Below are positions 48,204 through 57,200 of a stretch of DNA of 64,000 bases, piece by piece (position 1 is the first letter of the stretch; the number at the start of each line of letters is the position of its first letter). The translations under genes and the position numbers were made by a program. The notes beneath the pieces are model-generated. The model did no database searches and was not told the DNA's origin. It was given only the letters and a program-made list of their open reading frames with translations. The stretch comes from Hansschlegelia beijingensis (GTDB lineage: Bacteria; Pseudomonadota; Alphaproteobacteria; Rhizobiales; Methylopilaceae), in NCBI RefSeq assembly GCF_014196425.1, contig NZ_JACIDR010000003.1, positions 124,001-188,000 on the forward strand, given 5' to 3'.

Positions 48204-48973
48204 ACGGCGAACTCACTGACGATCTGTTCTTCGGAGGGCGTCTCCGGCTTCTGCAACCGCGGCGGGGGCACCGCGTCGGAACCGACGCGGCGCTGCTGGT
48301 CGCGGCCGCCCGCTCCCGACTGGCGCCGGGCGCGGTGGCGGCGGATCTGGGGGCCGGGGTCGGCGCGGTCGGCCTCGCGCTCGCGCACGCCGGCGCCGGG
48401 CGCGTCGCGCTCGTGGAGATCGACGAGGGCCTGGCGGCGATCGCGGCCGAAAACGCCAGGCGCAACGGTCTTGAAGGCCGCGCGGCCGCAGCCTGCGCCG
48501 ACGTCGCGACCCTCGCGACGAGCCGGGGTCCCGCCGAGCCGGCGGCGGGCTCATGCGACCTGGTCGCCTTCAATCCGCCGTTCGACGACGCTGACAGGTT
48601 CCGGCTGTCGCCGGACGCGGTCAAGGCGCGCGCCCACGGGTCGCCGGAGGGCCTTCTGGGCGACTGGACGCTGGCGGCGAACCGGCTGCTGAAGCCTCAG
48701 GGCGACCTGGTCATGATCCACCGCCCGGAGGCGCTCGCCGGCATCCTCGGCGCGCTCGACGGCCGGTTCGGCGACGTCCGCCTGCTGCCGGTCCATGCCC
48801 GCGACGATGCGCCGGCGACGAGGATCATCGTCGCGGCCCGAAAGGGCCGGCGCGGCGCCCTCGCGCTGTTGCCGCCTCTCGTGATGCACGCGCCTGCTGG
48901 AGGCTTCACCTCGGAGGGCGACGCCGCGCAGCGCGGCGACGCGACGATCGCGCTGGACCGCTCAAGGCCATAG
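48200..48973 (+). CDS. TrmN6-like SAM-dependent methyltransferase
   Basis: Class I methyltransferase, 257 residues, of the tRNA1(Val) adenine-37 N6-methyltransferase (TrmN6/YfiC) type. The opening LTDDLFFGGRLRLLQPRRGH followed by RVGTDAALL is typical, the SAM motif is ADLGAGVGAVGLALA, and the catalytic motif NPPF is in LVAFNPPFDDADRF. It is coupled to the DUF2007 gene. The tRNA target is inferred from family. Confidence 0.88.
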   Translation: MNGELTDDLFFGGRLRLLQPRRGHRVGTDAALLVAAARSRLAPGAVAADLGAGVGAVGLALAHAGAGRVALVEIDEGLAAIAAENARRNGLEGRAAAACADVATLATSRGPAEPAAGSCDLVAFNPPFDDADRFRLSPDAVKARAHGSPEGLLGDWTLAANRLLKPQGDLVMIHRPEALAGILGALDGRFGDVRLLPVHARDDAPATRIIVAARKGRRGALALLPPLVMHAPAGGFTSEGDAAQRGDATIALDRSRP

Positions 48974-48974
48974 G

Positions 48975-48997
48975 GAGGCGCCCCGTCGGGGCGCCTC
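48975..48997. terminator. Hairpin between convergent genes
   Basis: GAGGCGCCCC and GGGGCGCCTC form a perfect 10-base stem with a 3-base loop, directly after the TrmN6-like stop and before the convergent gene's stop at 49018. No T run follows on either side; a bidirectional terminator is likely. Confidence 0.5.
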
Positions 48998-49017
48998 ATC
49001 CGTCGGGCCCGCCGGCC

Positions 49018-49290
49018 TCAGTAGCGGCAGACGCGGCGGTTGGTGACGACGTAGCGGTAGCCGTTCCAGTAGCGCCGGCTCACCGTGCGGCAGCGGGGCC
49101 CATAGGAGCGGTAAGCGCGATACGGGCGGTAGTAGGGCCGATAGGGACGGTAGTAGGGCCGATAATGGTGGCGGTGGCCGTAATAGGGCCCACCCCCGAC
49201 GTCGAGGTAAACGCCGGCCGAGGCGGGCGCGGGAGCGACCGCGAAGGCCCCGGCCGCGAGAGCTGCGGCGAGAACAAAGTTACGAACCAT
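49018..49290 (-). CDS. Exported Tyr/Arg/Pro-rich repeat protein
   Basis: 90 residues with a signal peptide (MVRNFVLAAALAAGAFAV through APASA). The mature part is dominated by a repeating Y-R-P pattern (YYRPYRPYYRPYRAYRSYG) and ends with two cysteines in RCRTVSRRYW and RRVCRY. AGGAGG precedes the double ATG; the second (49290) is best spaced. Similar Tyr/His-rich small proteins are frequent in rhizobia; function is unknown. Confidence 0.75.
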   Translation of the reverse strand: MVRNFVLAAALAAGAFAVAPAPASAGVYLDVGGGPYYGHRHHYRPYYRPYRPYYRPYRAYRSYGPRCRTVSRRYWNGYRYVVTNRRVCRY

Positions 49291-49483
49291 CATGTCCTCC
49301 TCGAAAACCACTGTGGGCGCGGCCCAGCCGCCGGCTGGCTTGTCCCTGAGACGGGCGGCGCCCGGCTTGGTTCCATGAATGGGGCGTCGGCGCTGAACCG
49401 ATCCTGATCCCGATATTCAGTCGGCGTTCATCCATGCGCGCCGCAGCGTTGTGAACGCGCGGCCTAGGCCTATATCCAGCCGT

Positions 49484-50347
49484 ATGAGCACATCCTTCGC
49501 AACACTGCGCCGCCTCGCCGGGCCCGTTCTTCCCGAACGCCTCAGAGACGGGAGACCGGTCGTGCCGGTCGTCCGCCTGCACGGCGCCATCGGCATGGGC
49601 GGTCCGCTTCGTCAGAGCGTGACCATGGCCGGCGTCGCCGCAGCGCTCGACAAGGCGTTCTCGATGCCTGGCGCGAAGGAAGTCGCGCTGATCGTGAACT
49701 CGCCCGGCGGCTCGCCGGTCCAGTCGCATCTGATCCACCAGCGGATCCGGGCGCTTAGCCGGGAGAAGGAGATCGGCGTCGCGGCTTTCGTCGAGGACGT
49801 CGCTGCTTCCGGCGGCTACATGATCGCCTGCGCGGCCGACGAGATCGTCGCCGACCCGTCGTCGATCGTCGGATCGATCGGCGTGGTCTCCGCCGGGTTC
49901 GGCTTCGACCGCGCGATCGAGCGGCTCGGGATCGAGCGGCGGCTCTACGCGTCCGGACGCAACAAGGCGATCCTCGACCCGTTCCAGCCGGAGAAGGCGG
50001 AGGACGTCGAGCGGCTCAAGGAGCTTCAGCGCGAGGTGCACGAGCACTTCATCGCGCTCGTGAAGGAGCGCCGCGGCGCGGCGCTGTCCGATCATCCGGA
50101 CATGTTCACCGGCGCGTTCTGGTCCGGCGCGGCGGCGCTCGGCCTCGGCCTGGTCGACCGGCTCGGCGATCTGCGCACCACCATGCGCGAACGCTGGGGC
50201 GACAAGGTCGAACTCAAGTCCGTCACCCCGAAGACGTCGCTTCTGAAGCGGCTGTCCGGGCGCAGCGAAGGCGTCGGCGTCGGGCTCGCTGAAGAAGCGA
50301 TCGCGGCGCTCGAGGCGCGTGCGCTCTGGGGCCGCTTCGGTCTTTGA
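49484..50347 (+). CDS. S49-family (SppA-like) peptidase
   Basis: Signal-peptide peptidase-like serine protease, 287 residues. VALIVNSPGGSPVQSHLIHQ is the conserved first region, and the nucleophile serine is in VEDVAASGGYMIACAAD, followed by SIVGSIGVVS. A catalytic Lys is expected further along (ASGRNKAI). There is no clear membrane anchor, so it is the short SppA/SohB-like form. Start ATG 49484. Confidence 0.9.
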   Translation: MSTSFATLRRLAGPVLPERLRDGRPVVPVVRLHGAIGMGGPLRQSVTMAGVAAALDKAFSMPGAKEVALIVNSPGGSPVQSHLIHQRIRALSREKEIGVAAFVEDVAASGGYMIACAADEIVADPSSIVGSIGVVSAGFGFDRAIERLGIERRLYASGRNKAILDPFQPEKAEDVERLKELQREVHEHFIALVKERRGAALSDHPDMFTGAFWSGAAALGLGLVDRLGDLRTTMRERWGDKVELKSVTPKTSLLKRLSGRSEGVGVGLAEEAIAALEARALWGRFGL

Positions 50348-50422
50348 CGCGCCGCCCCATGGCGGCCAAGATCACGGATGATGGTCCATAGGCCGTCCTT
50401 GGCCCTGACCGGAGCCGCGCCC

Positions 50423-50611
50423 ATGCCGCCCTTCCTTCTGATCGCCGCCGCAGCCGCCGGAGCGGTGTTCGGCGCCAAGGCGCTGAAGCGCGAATGGCGG
50501 CGGGTGAACCGCGAGCTCGACCGCAACGAAGCGGCGTCCTTGGTCGCCGAGCGGTCCGAGCGCCCAACCCTGAGGCGCGACCCCGCAACCGGCGAATGGC
50601 GGCCGCAGTAG
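50423..50611 (+). CDS. Small hypothetical membrane-anchored protein
   Basis: 62 residues: an N-terminal hydrophobic segment (PPFLLIAAAAAGAVFGAKAL) followed by a charged helix and the ending TLRRDPATGEWRPQ. The family is not recognised. GGAG lies about 9 bases before the ATG. It lies between the S49 peptidase and glyQ on the same strand. Confidence 0.6.
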   Translation: MPPFLLIAAAAAGAVFGAKALKREWRRVNRELDRNEAASLVAERSERPTLRRDPATGEWRPQ

Positions 50612-50728
50612 CGGCGGGCGCAAGCCTCGCGATCCGGCGACGCCTCAAGGTCGCGGCGCCACGCCTTGACCCTCCGGGGCGCCCCAACTAGCGTCCGCGC
50701 GCCTTCGCACCGGACGCCCGACCGCCTC

Positions 50729-51670
50729 ATGACCGACGACCCGATGAGCCCCAAGAAGTCCTTCCAGGGGCTCATTCTGACCCTGCAACGCTTCTGGGCG
50801 GAGCAGGGCTGCGTGATCCTGCAGCCCTACGACATGGAGGTCGGGGCCGGCACGTTCCATCCCGCCACCACGTTGCGCGCGCTCGGGCCGCGCCCCTGGA
50901 AGGCGGCCTACGTGCAGCCCTCGCGGCGGCCCAAGGACGGGCGCTACGGCGAGAACCCGAACCGGTTCCAGCACTATTACCAGTTCCAGGTCATCCTGAA
51001 GCCGAGCCCCGAGAACCTTCAGGAGCTCTATCTCTACAGCCTCAAGGCGCTCGGCCTCGACCCGACGGTGCATGACGTGCGCTTCGTCGAGGACGACTGG
51101 GAAAGCCCGACCCTCGGCGCCTGGGGACTCGGCTGGGAGTGCTGGTGCGACGGCATGGAGGTGTCGCAGTTCACCTATTTCCAGCAGGTCGCGGGCGTCG
51201 ACTGCAATCCGGTGTCCGGCGAGCTGACCTACGGGCTCGAGCGTCTCGCGATGTACATCCAGGGCGTCGACCGGGGCTTCGACCTCAACTTCAACGGCCG
51301 CGACGGCGCCGAGAAGGTCACCTATGGCGACGTCTTCCGGCAGGCCGAGCAGGAATATTCGCGCTTCAATTTCGAGAACGCCGACGTCGAACTTCTGAAA
51401 CGGCACTTCCAGGACGCCGAGCAGGAATGCAAGGCGCTGATCGAGGCCGGGGAGGCCGACGGCCGGCTGATGGCGATGCCGGCCTATGACCAGGCCATCA
51501 AGGCGAGCCACGCCTTCAACCTGCTCGACGCCCGGGGGGTGATCTCGGTGACCGAACGCCAGAGCTACATCCTGCGCGTGCGCGACCTCGCCAAGGCCTG
51601 CGGCGCCGCCTGGCTCAAGACCGAAGCCGGCGGAGCGGCTGTCCCCCTCCCCCTTGCGGGGAGGGGTTAG
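50729..51670 (+). CDS. glyQ: Glycyl-tRNA synthetase alpha subunit
   Basis: Catalytic alpha subunit of the alpha2beta2 glycine-tRNA ligase, 313 residues. [20 protein letters not shown] opens the class II domain; further motifs are [20 protein letters not shown] and WEVWLDGMEV-type [13 protein letters not shown], then [18 protein letters not shown]. Its final ten codons and stop ([11 protein letters not shown]) lie inside palindromic element 1, so the natural C-terminus has been replaced or extended. Start ATG 50729 is used; ATG 50744 is possible. Confidence 0.95.
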   Translation: MTDDPMSPKKSFQGLILTLQRFWAEQGCVILQPYDMEVGAGTFHPATTLRALGPRPWKAAYVQPSRRPKDGRYGENPNRFQHYYQFQVILKPSPENLQELYLYSLKALGLDPTVHDVRFVEDDWESPTLGAWGLGWECWCDGMEVSQFTYFQQVAGVDCNPVSGELTYGLERLAMYIQGVDRGFDLNFNGRDGAEKVTYGDVFRQAEQEYSRFNFENADVELLKRHFQDAEQECKALIEAGEADGRLMAMPAYDQAIKASHAFNLLDARGVISVTERQSYILRVRDLAKACGAAWLKTEAGGAAVPLPLAGRG

Positions 51671-51681
51671 GGGTGGGGGTG
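51643..51681 (+). repeat. Palindromic element, left copy flanking the DUF559 gene
   Basis: A 39-base element with the core CCCCTCCCCCTTGCGGGGAGG and the tail TTAGGGGTGGGGGTG. It is the reverse complement, with a few changes, of the element at 52098-52138. It contains the last codons and stop of glyQ and ends 7 bases before the DUF559 start. Confidence 0.85.
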
Positions 51682-51688
51682 CTGCAGG

Positions 51689-52141
51689 ATGATCAGCGAC
51701 TTTGATCGTTCCCGTCCCTGGGCCACGACCCTCGATGGAGCTCCGGTTCCGGCGACAGGCCGCTTCGCCCGCCATATGCGCCGGGAACCCACAGACGCCG
51801 AGCGGAAGCTTTGGTTGCGCCTTCGCCGCCTCGCGGTCCCGGGTTCGCACTTTCGCCGTCAGATGGTGATCGGCTCGTTCATCGCAGACTTCGCCTGCCT
51901 GAGGTCCCGACTGATCGTGGAGGTCGATGGCGGTCAGCACGCGGAGAACGCGGCCGACGCGGAGCGCACCGCCGCGCTGGAGGCGCAGGGCTGGAGCGTG
52001 CTTCGGTTCTGGAACACGGACGTGCTTTCGAATATCGACGGCGTGCTTGAAGCGATCGCGGCAGCGGTCGCGGCGCGCGACGGCGCCTCAAGGGGCGCCA
52101 CCCCCACCCCCGACCCCTCCCCGCAAGGGGGAGGGGAGTAG
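51689..52141 (+). CDS. DUF559 endonuclease-like protein inserted between glyQ and glyS
   Basis: 150 residues of the DUF559 family, a Vsr/PD-(D/E)XK-type nuclease fold. It opens with [20 protein letters not shown] and has [15 protein letters not shown]. Candidate catalytic residues are D67, E78 and D80 in FIADF...[10 protein letters not shown], followed by [20 protein letters not shown]. The C-terminal 13 residues ([13 protein letters not shown]) are encoded by the right-hand palindromic element. It interrupts the normally adjacent glyQ-glyS pair and ends 7 bases before glyS, with flanking inverted repeats. Confidence 0.9.
   Translation: MISDFDRSRPWATTLDGAPVPATGRFARHMRREPTDAERKLWLRLRRLAVPGSHFRRQMVIGSFIADFACLRSRLIVEVDGGQHAENAADAERTAALEAQGWSVLRFWNTDVLSNIDGVLEAIAAAVAARDGASRGATPTPDPSPQGGGE
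52098..52138 (-). repeat. Palindromic element, right copy flanking the DUF559 gene
   Basis: A 41-base element, CCACCCCCACCCCCGACCCC then TCCCCGCAAGGGGGAGGGGAG. It is inverted relative to the 51643 copy and encodes the tail of the DUF559 protein. The pair forms terminal inverted repeats of a roughly 500-base unit. Confidence 0.85.
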
Positions 52142-52148
52142 AGCGCTC

Positions 52149-54329
52149 ATGCCTGATTTCCTTCTCGAACTTCTCTCCGAAGAGATCCCGGCGCGCATGC
52201 AGGCGCGGGCGGCGGACGATCTCCGACGGCTCGTCACCGACGCGCTGGTCGAGCGTGGGCTGACCTATGAGGGCGCCAAGGCTTTCGCCACGCCGCGCCG
52301 GCTGGCGCTGGTCGTCGTGGGCCTGCCGGCGCGGCAGCCTGACCGCAGCGAGGAGCGCAAGGGGCCGCGCGTCGGCGCGCCCGAGAAAGCGCTCGAGGGT
52401 TTTCTGAAGGCCGCGGGCCTCGCCTCGATCGACGAGGCCGTCGTCCAGTCCGATCCGAAGGGCGACTTCTACGTCGCCCGCAGCGTGAAGCCCGGCCGCG
52501 CCACCGCGGAAGTCATTTCCGAGATCATGCCGGCGATCATCGCCGGCTTCCCGTGGCCCAAGTCGATGCGCTGGGGCTCGGGAACGCTGCGCTGGGTGCG
52601 GCCGCTGCATTCGATCGTCGCGACCTTCGGCTCGACCCAGGAGGAGCCGGAGATCGTCCGCTTCGAGGTCGGCGGCGTCGCGTCCGGCGACGTCACGCGC
52701 GGGCACCGCGTCCACGCTCCTGGGGAGATCCGGGTCAGGCGCTTCGATGATTACGTCGACGCGCTGCAGAAGGCCCATGTGGTGCTCGACGCCGAACGCC
52801 GCCGCGACATGATCCGCGCCGACGCCCGCACGCTCGCACAGGCGCAGAACCTCGAACTGGTCGAGGACGAGGCGCTGGTCGACGAGGTGGCGGGGCTCGT
52901 CGAGTGGCCGGTCGTGCTGATGGGCGCCTTCGAGGAGGAGTTCCTCGAGGTCCCCGAGGAGGTCATCCGCGCGACCATCCGGGCGAACCAGAAGTGCTTC
53001 GTGCTGCGGCGCGCCGACGGCCGGCTCGCGAACCGCTTCATCCTGGTCGCCAATCTCGAGGCGGCGGACGGCGGCGCGGCGATCATCCATGGCAACCAGC
53101 GCGTGGTGCGCGCGCGACTGTCGGACGCCCGGTTCTTCTGGGAGACCGACAAGAAGACGCCGCTGGCTGACCGGCTGGAGAAGCTGAAGTCGATCACGTT
53201 CCACGAAAAGCTCGGCACGCAGCATGAGCGCGTCGAGCGCATCGAGCGGCTCGCCCGCGAGCTCGCGCCGCTGGTCGGCGCCGATCCGGACAAGGCCGGA
53301 CAGGCGGCGCGGCTCGCCAAGGCCGATCTCGTCACCGAGATGGTCGGCGAGTTCCCCGAGCTGCAGGGCCTGATGGGCCGCTATTACGCCGAGGCCGAGG
53401 GGCTCGACGCCGACGTGGCGGCGGCGCTCGAGGAGCATTACCGGCCGCAGGGCCCTTCGGACCGCGTCCCGACCGCGCCGGTTTCGATCGCGGTGGCGCT
53501 CGCCGACAAGATCGACACGCTGGTCGGCTTCTGGGCGATCGACGAGAAGCCCACGGGCAGCAAGGACCCCTATGCGCTCAGGCGCGCGGCGCTCGGCGTC
53601 GTGCGCATCATCCTCGATAATGGGCTGCGGCTGCGGCTGCTTTCCATCCTGGGAGCCGAGGTCGCGTTGGACCTGCTGGCCTTCTTCGCGGACCGCCTCA
53701 AGGTCCAGCTCCGCGAGCAGGGAGCGCGCCACGACCTCGTGGACGCAGCTCTCGCGGCGGGCGAACTCCCTCCCCCCTTGCGGGGGAGGGTCGGGGTGGC
53801 GGGTGGCGCAGGACCGGGCGCCGCGGCCGATGGCGAGCCGACAGCTCCTTCCTTGACCACCCCCACCCCCGGCCCCTCCCCGCAAGGGGGAGGGGGGCAG
53901 AACGACGACCTCGTGCTGATCGTCCGGCGGGTCGAGGCGCTCGGGAAGCTGCTCGAGACCGACGACGGCAAGAACCTGCTCGCCGGCTACAAGCGCGCCG
54001 CGAACATTCTGAGGGCCGAGGAGAAGAAGGACGGCGTCGGAGCCTTCGAGGGCGAGGTCGACTGCGCCCTGCTGACGGAGAAGGCCGAGATCGATCTTTC
54101 CAAGGCGCTCGATCTCGCTGCGCCGGCCGCAGCCGATGCTGTGGGCCAGGAGGATTTCGCGCTCGCGGCGGCGGCGCTCGCCCGGCTCCGGCCGGAGGTC
54201 GACGCGTTCTTCGATCAGGTGACGGTGAACGCGCCCGATCCGGCGCTTCGCGCGAACCGGCTCAAGCTGCTCGCGCGACTGAGGCGCGCGACGCGCGCGC
54301 TCGCGGACTTCGACCGCATCGCCGGCTGA
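52149..54329 (+). CDS. glyS: Glycyl-tRNA synthetase beta subunit with in-frame repeat insertion
   Basis: Beta subunit of glycine-tRNA ligase, 726 residues, handling tRNA binding. It begins [20 protein letters not shown] and includes the HD-like region and [15 protein letters not shown], then [15 protein letters not shown] and the C-terminal anticodon-binding-like region. At about residues 540-583 it carries low-complexity sequence ([14 protein letters not shown]...[13 protein letters not shown]) encoded by an inverted pair of the palindromic element. The frame is kept and the flanks match the family, so the gene is probably functional with an added surface loop. Confidence 0.95.
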   Translation: MPDFLLELLSEEIPARMQARAADDLRRLVTDALVERGLTYEGAKAFATPRRLALVVVGLPARQPDRSEERKGPRVGAPEKALEGFLKAAGLASIDEAVVQSDPKGDFYVARSVKPGRATAEVISEIMPAIIAGFPWPKSMRWGSGTLRWVRPLHSIVATFGSTQEEPEIVRFEVGGVASGDVTRGHRVHAPGEIRVRRFDDYVDALQKAHVVLDAERRRDMIRADARTLAQAQNLELVEDEALVDEVAGLVEWPVVLMGAFEEEFLEVPEEVIRATIRANQKCFVLRRADGRLANRFILVANLEAADGGAAIIHGNQRVVRARLSDARFFWETDKKTPLADRLEKLKSITFHEKLGTQHERVERIERLARELAPLVGADPDKAGQAARLAKADLVTEMVGEFPELQGLMGRYYAEAEGLDADVAAALEEHYRPQGPSDRVPTAPVSIAVALADKIDTLVGFWAIDEKPTGSKDPYALRRAALGVVRIILDNGLRLRLLSILGAEVALDLLAFFADRLKVQLREQGARHDLVDAALAAGELPPPLRGRVGVAGGAGPGAAADGEPTAPSLTTPTPGPSPQGGGGQNDDLVLIVRRVEALGKLLETDDGKNLLAGYKRAANILRAEEKKDGVGAFEGEVDCALLTEKAEIDLSKALDLAAPAAADAVGQEDFALAAAALARLRPEVDAFFDQVTVNAPDPALRANRLKLLARLRRATRALADFDRIAG
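53768..53897. repeat. Inverted pair of palindromic elements inside glyS
   Basis: The left arm (53768-53805) is CCCTCCCCCCTTGCGGGGGA then GGGTCGGGGTGGCGGGTG; the right arm (53857-53897) has ACCCCCACCCCCGGCCCCTC then CCCGCAAGGGGGAGG. They are the same family as the elements around the DUF559 gene and are separated by about 51 bases. The whole unit keeps the glyS frame. Confidence 0.85.
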
Positions 54330-54335
54330 GCTGCG

Positions 54336-54557
54336 CTACTGCGCGTGCAGGACGTGAACGCTCGCGGGCCGCGGACGGGCCGTGCGCTCGGCGAGCTGCG
54401 CCCGCGCGAAGCAGCGGTAGAGCGAGCGTTCCTCGGCGGACGCTCCTGCTTCAGGGTCCGGAGCGACGCTCAGCGACCACAGCCGGTCCGGATGGTCGCG
54501 GCGGAACAGGTTCATGGCGAGGGATTCGACTGGATCGATCATGGCGCGCGTCGGCAT
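54336..54557 (-). CDS. Small hypothetical protein
   Basis: 73 residues, starting MPTRAMIDPVESLAMNLFRR and continuing with HPDRLWSLSVAPDPEAG. GGGAGG lies 5 bases before the ATG at 54557, a good ribosome site. The family is not recognised. It converges on glyS with 6 bases between stops. Confidence 0.65.
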   Translation of the reverse strand: MPTRAMIDPVESLAMNLFRRDHPDRLWSLSVAPDPEAGASAEERSLYRCFARAQLAERTARPRPASVHVLHAQ

Positions 54558-54704
54558 GAGGGCCTCCCAGCGCGCCAACGCGACACTTCAAGTCGCGTTC
54601 AACGATCGTCACATCATTCGTGGGCTATGCTTAGCAGAGTATTGCCGAGCAGCGGGTGAGCGCTGCTCAGCAAGCTCTGCCGGGCGGCGAGCCGGCCTGA
54701 GGTC

Positions 54705-56555
54705 CTATTCGGCCGCCGCCTGAGTGGGGCCGTCGTCCAGAAAGCCGCCCGACTGCCGCCGCCACAGGGCGGCGTAGAGGCCGTCCTTCGAGATCAGCTC
54801 GGCGTGCGAGCCCTGTTCTACGATGCGGCCCTGGTCCAGCACGACCAGCCGGTCCATCCGTGCGATCGTCGACAGCCGGTGCGCGACCGCGATCACGGTC
54901 TTGCCGGCCATGACCGCGTCGAGGCTCGTCTGGATCGCGGCCTCGACCTCGGAGTCGAGCGCCGAGGTCGCCTCGTCGAGCACGATGATCGGAGCGTCCT
55001 TCAGGATCACGCGCGCGATCGCGACCCTCTGGCGTTGCCCGCCGGAGAGTTTCACGCCGCGCTCGCCGACATGCGCGTCGTAACCGGTCCGGCCGTGCAG
55101 GTCGGTGAGGCCGAGGATGAAGTCGTGCGCCTCGGCGCGCTGGGCGGCGGCGACGATCTCGTCATCGGTCGCGGTCGGGCGACCATAGGCGATGTTGTCC
55201 CGGATCGACCGGTGCAGCAGCGAAGTGTCCTGCGTGACGACGGAGATCTGTTCGCGCAGCGATTCCTGCGTCGCCCGGGCGATGTCGACGCCGTCGATCA
55301 GGATGCGGCCGGAGGCCGGATCGAAGAACCTGAGCAGGAGGTTCGCGAGCGTCGATTTCCCCGCGCCGGAGCGGCCGACCAGCCCGATCCTCTCGCCCGG
55401 CCGGATGTGGAGCGAGAAGTCGTCGATCACCTTGCGAGGCGTCCCGTAGCCGAAGCTCACGCGTTCGAACCGGACGTCGCCGTGGCGCACGGCGATCGGC
55501 TCGGCCTTAGCGTCGTCGGCGAGTTGCAGGGGCCGGGCGATGGTCGCGAGCCCTTCCTGCACGACGCCGACATTCTCGAAGATCGCCGAGACCTGGAAGG
55601 CCACCCAGCCGGACATCGAGACCACCTGCCACGACAGCGGGATGGCCATGGCGACGGCGCCGATCTCGATCGAGCGCGACGACGCCAATGCGACCGCGGA
55701 GATCGTGATCGCGGAGACCAGCATCGCGTTGAGGATCTGGAGCGAGACCGCGAAGGTCGTGACCAGCCGGAACTGCCGCTGGAAACGCTCCATCAGCGTG
55801 TCCATCGCGTCGCCCACATAGGAGTCCTCGGCGCGGGCGCGGGCGAACAGCTTCACGGTCAGGATGTTGGTGTAGGTGTCGACGATCCGGCCGGTCAGCT
55901 GCGAGCGCGCCTCGGAAGCCGCGCGCGAGCGGTCGCGCATGCGCGGCACGAAGCGCCAGATCAGCGCCGCGTAGCCCACGAACCAGACGCCGAGCGGGAT
56001 CGCCAGCCGGGGATCGGCAGTGGCGAGCAGCACCATGGCGCTCACGCCGTAGACCGCGATGTACCAGACCGCCTCGACCGTCTGGACGACGCTCTCGCGC
56101 AGCGCCGGCCCGGTCTGCATCACCTTGTTGGCGATGCGGCCGGCGAAGTCGTTCTGGAAGAAGCCCCAGGACTGCCGGACGACATGATAGTGCGACTGCC
56201 AGCGGATCAGGTTCGAGAAGCCGGGGCCGATCGCCTGGTTGGCGATCAGCCCGCGCCCGAACAGCACGGCGGGTCGGAAGATCAGGAGCGTGCCGACAAG
56301 CCCGCCGATCAGCGGCCAGCCTTCAGCGAGCAGCCGTTCCGGCGGCGTGCTGGTCACCAGCGCGACGATGCGGCCCACGAAGAACGGGACCGAGGCGTCC
56401 GCGAGGCCGAGCAGCAGGCCCGCCAGGAGGAGGCCGGCGAACAGTCCCTTGGCCTGCCGGAGGAAGTGCCAGTAGAAGCCGAGCAGCCGCGCCGGGGGCT
56501 CCGGCCGCTCCGGGGGCGCGGTCGGATCGATGATCGATTCGAATAAGCGGAACAT
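54705..56555 (-). CDS. ABC exporter, fused permease and ATPase
   Basis: MsbA-like/multidrug ABC half-transporter, 616 residues. Six membrane helices are in the first ~330 residues. The ATPase domain has Walker A GRSGAGKSTLANLLLRFF, the Q-loop, the signature LSGGQRQRVAIAR, Walker B IIVLDEATSALD and the H-loop VIAVAHRLSTIARMD. It is expected to work as a homodimer in the inner membrane. The substrate is unknown (lipid, drug or glycan). Confidence 0.93.
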   Translation of the reverse strand: MFRLFESIIDPTAPPERPEPPARLLGFYWHFLRQAKGLFAGLLLAGLLLGLADASVPFFVGRIVALVTSTPPERLLAEGWPLIGGLVGTLLIFRPAVLFGRGLIANQAIGPGFSNLIRWQSHYHVVRQSWGFFQNDFAGRIANKVMQTGPALRESVVQTVEAVWYIAVYGVSAMVLLATADPRLAIPLGVWFVGYAALIWRFVPRMRDRSRAASEARSQLTGRIVDTYTNILTVKLFARARAEDSYVGDAMDTLMERFQRQFRLVTTFAVSLQILNAMLVSAITISAVALASSRSIEIGAVAMAIPLSWQVVSMSGWVAFQVSAIFENVGVVQEGLATIARPLQLADDAKAEPIAVRHGDVRFERVSFGYGTPRKVIDDFSLHIRPGERIGLVGRSGAGKSTLANLLLRFFDPASGRILIDGVDIARATQESLREQISVVTQDTSLLHRSIRDNIAYGRPTATDDEIVAAAQRAEAHDFILGLTDLHGRTGYDAHVGERGVKLSGGQRQRVAIARVILKDAPIIVLDEATSALDSEVEAAIQTSLDAVMAGKTVIAVAHRLSTIARMDRLVVLDQGRIVEQGSHAELISKDGLYAALWRRQSGGFLDDGPTQAAAE

Positions 56556-56630
56556 GCGCCAGCATATGGCGCCTGCGCGGGGCGAACTTAAGGCTCCGCC
56601 CGGCGACCCTCGGTGGTTGAGCCGCTCGGC

Positions 56631-57047
56631 TCAGTCGTCGCGATAGACCTTCTCGCGGCGCTCGTGGCGCTCCTGCGCCTCGATCGACAGCGTCGCGATC
56701 GGGCGGGCGTCCAGACGGCGGAGCGAGATCGGCTCGCCGGTCTCCTCGCAATAGCCGTAGGAGCCATCCTCGATCCGCGCCAGCGCCGCGTCGATCTTCG
56801 CGATCAGCTTGCGCTGCCGGTCGCGGGCGCGAAGCTCGATCGCCCGGTCCGCCTCGGAGGACGCCCGGTCGACGAGGTCGGGATGGTTCTGGTTCTCGTC
56901 CTGCAGGTGCTCGAGCGTCTCGCGGCTCTCGCGCAGGATCTCCTCGCGCCAGTTGAGCAGCTTGTCGCGGAAGTACCGGCGTTGCCGCTCATTCATGAAC
57001 GGCTCGGTCTCGGAAGGCCGATAATCGTCTGCCAACTCGACGCTCAT
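56631..57047 (-). CDS. dksA: RNA polymerase-binding protein DksA
   Basis: Transcription factor acting with ppGpp in the secondary channel of RNA polymerase, 138 residues. FMNERQRRYFRDKLLNWREE begins the coiled coil, with LVDRASSEADRAIELRARDR after it. The zinc-finger region is YGYCEETGEPISLRRLDARP, with only one Cys of the usual four, a degenerate finger known in some alphaproteobacterial DksA proteins. Start ATG 57047 is chosen over an upstream ATG at 57122. Confidence 0.92.
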   Translation of the reverse strand: MSVELADDYRPSETEPFMNERQRRYFRDKLLNWREEILRESRETLEHLQDENQNHPDLVDRASSEADRAIELRARDRQRKLIAKIDAALARIEDGSYGYCEETGEPISLRRLDARPIATLSIEAQERHERREKVYRDD

Positions 57048-57200
57048 GTGGATGCCTCTGGGTACCGCACGCAGGGGAGCTCGGACGGCGCGGAATATAC
57101 TCATCCGCTGGCCGCCCGACAATCGCTTCCGTTAACGACCAACCCTTTGGAACAAATGAGTTATTCTTGAGTACGTAAAAACCCGTGCGTGCTTTTCAGG

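Noticed and set aside
49080-49200. Short repeated units looking like a small array
   Set aside because: They encode the Tyr-Arg-Pro repeat of an exported protein; the spacing is too short and no spacers or cas genes exist, so this is not a CRISPR array.
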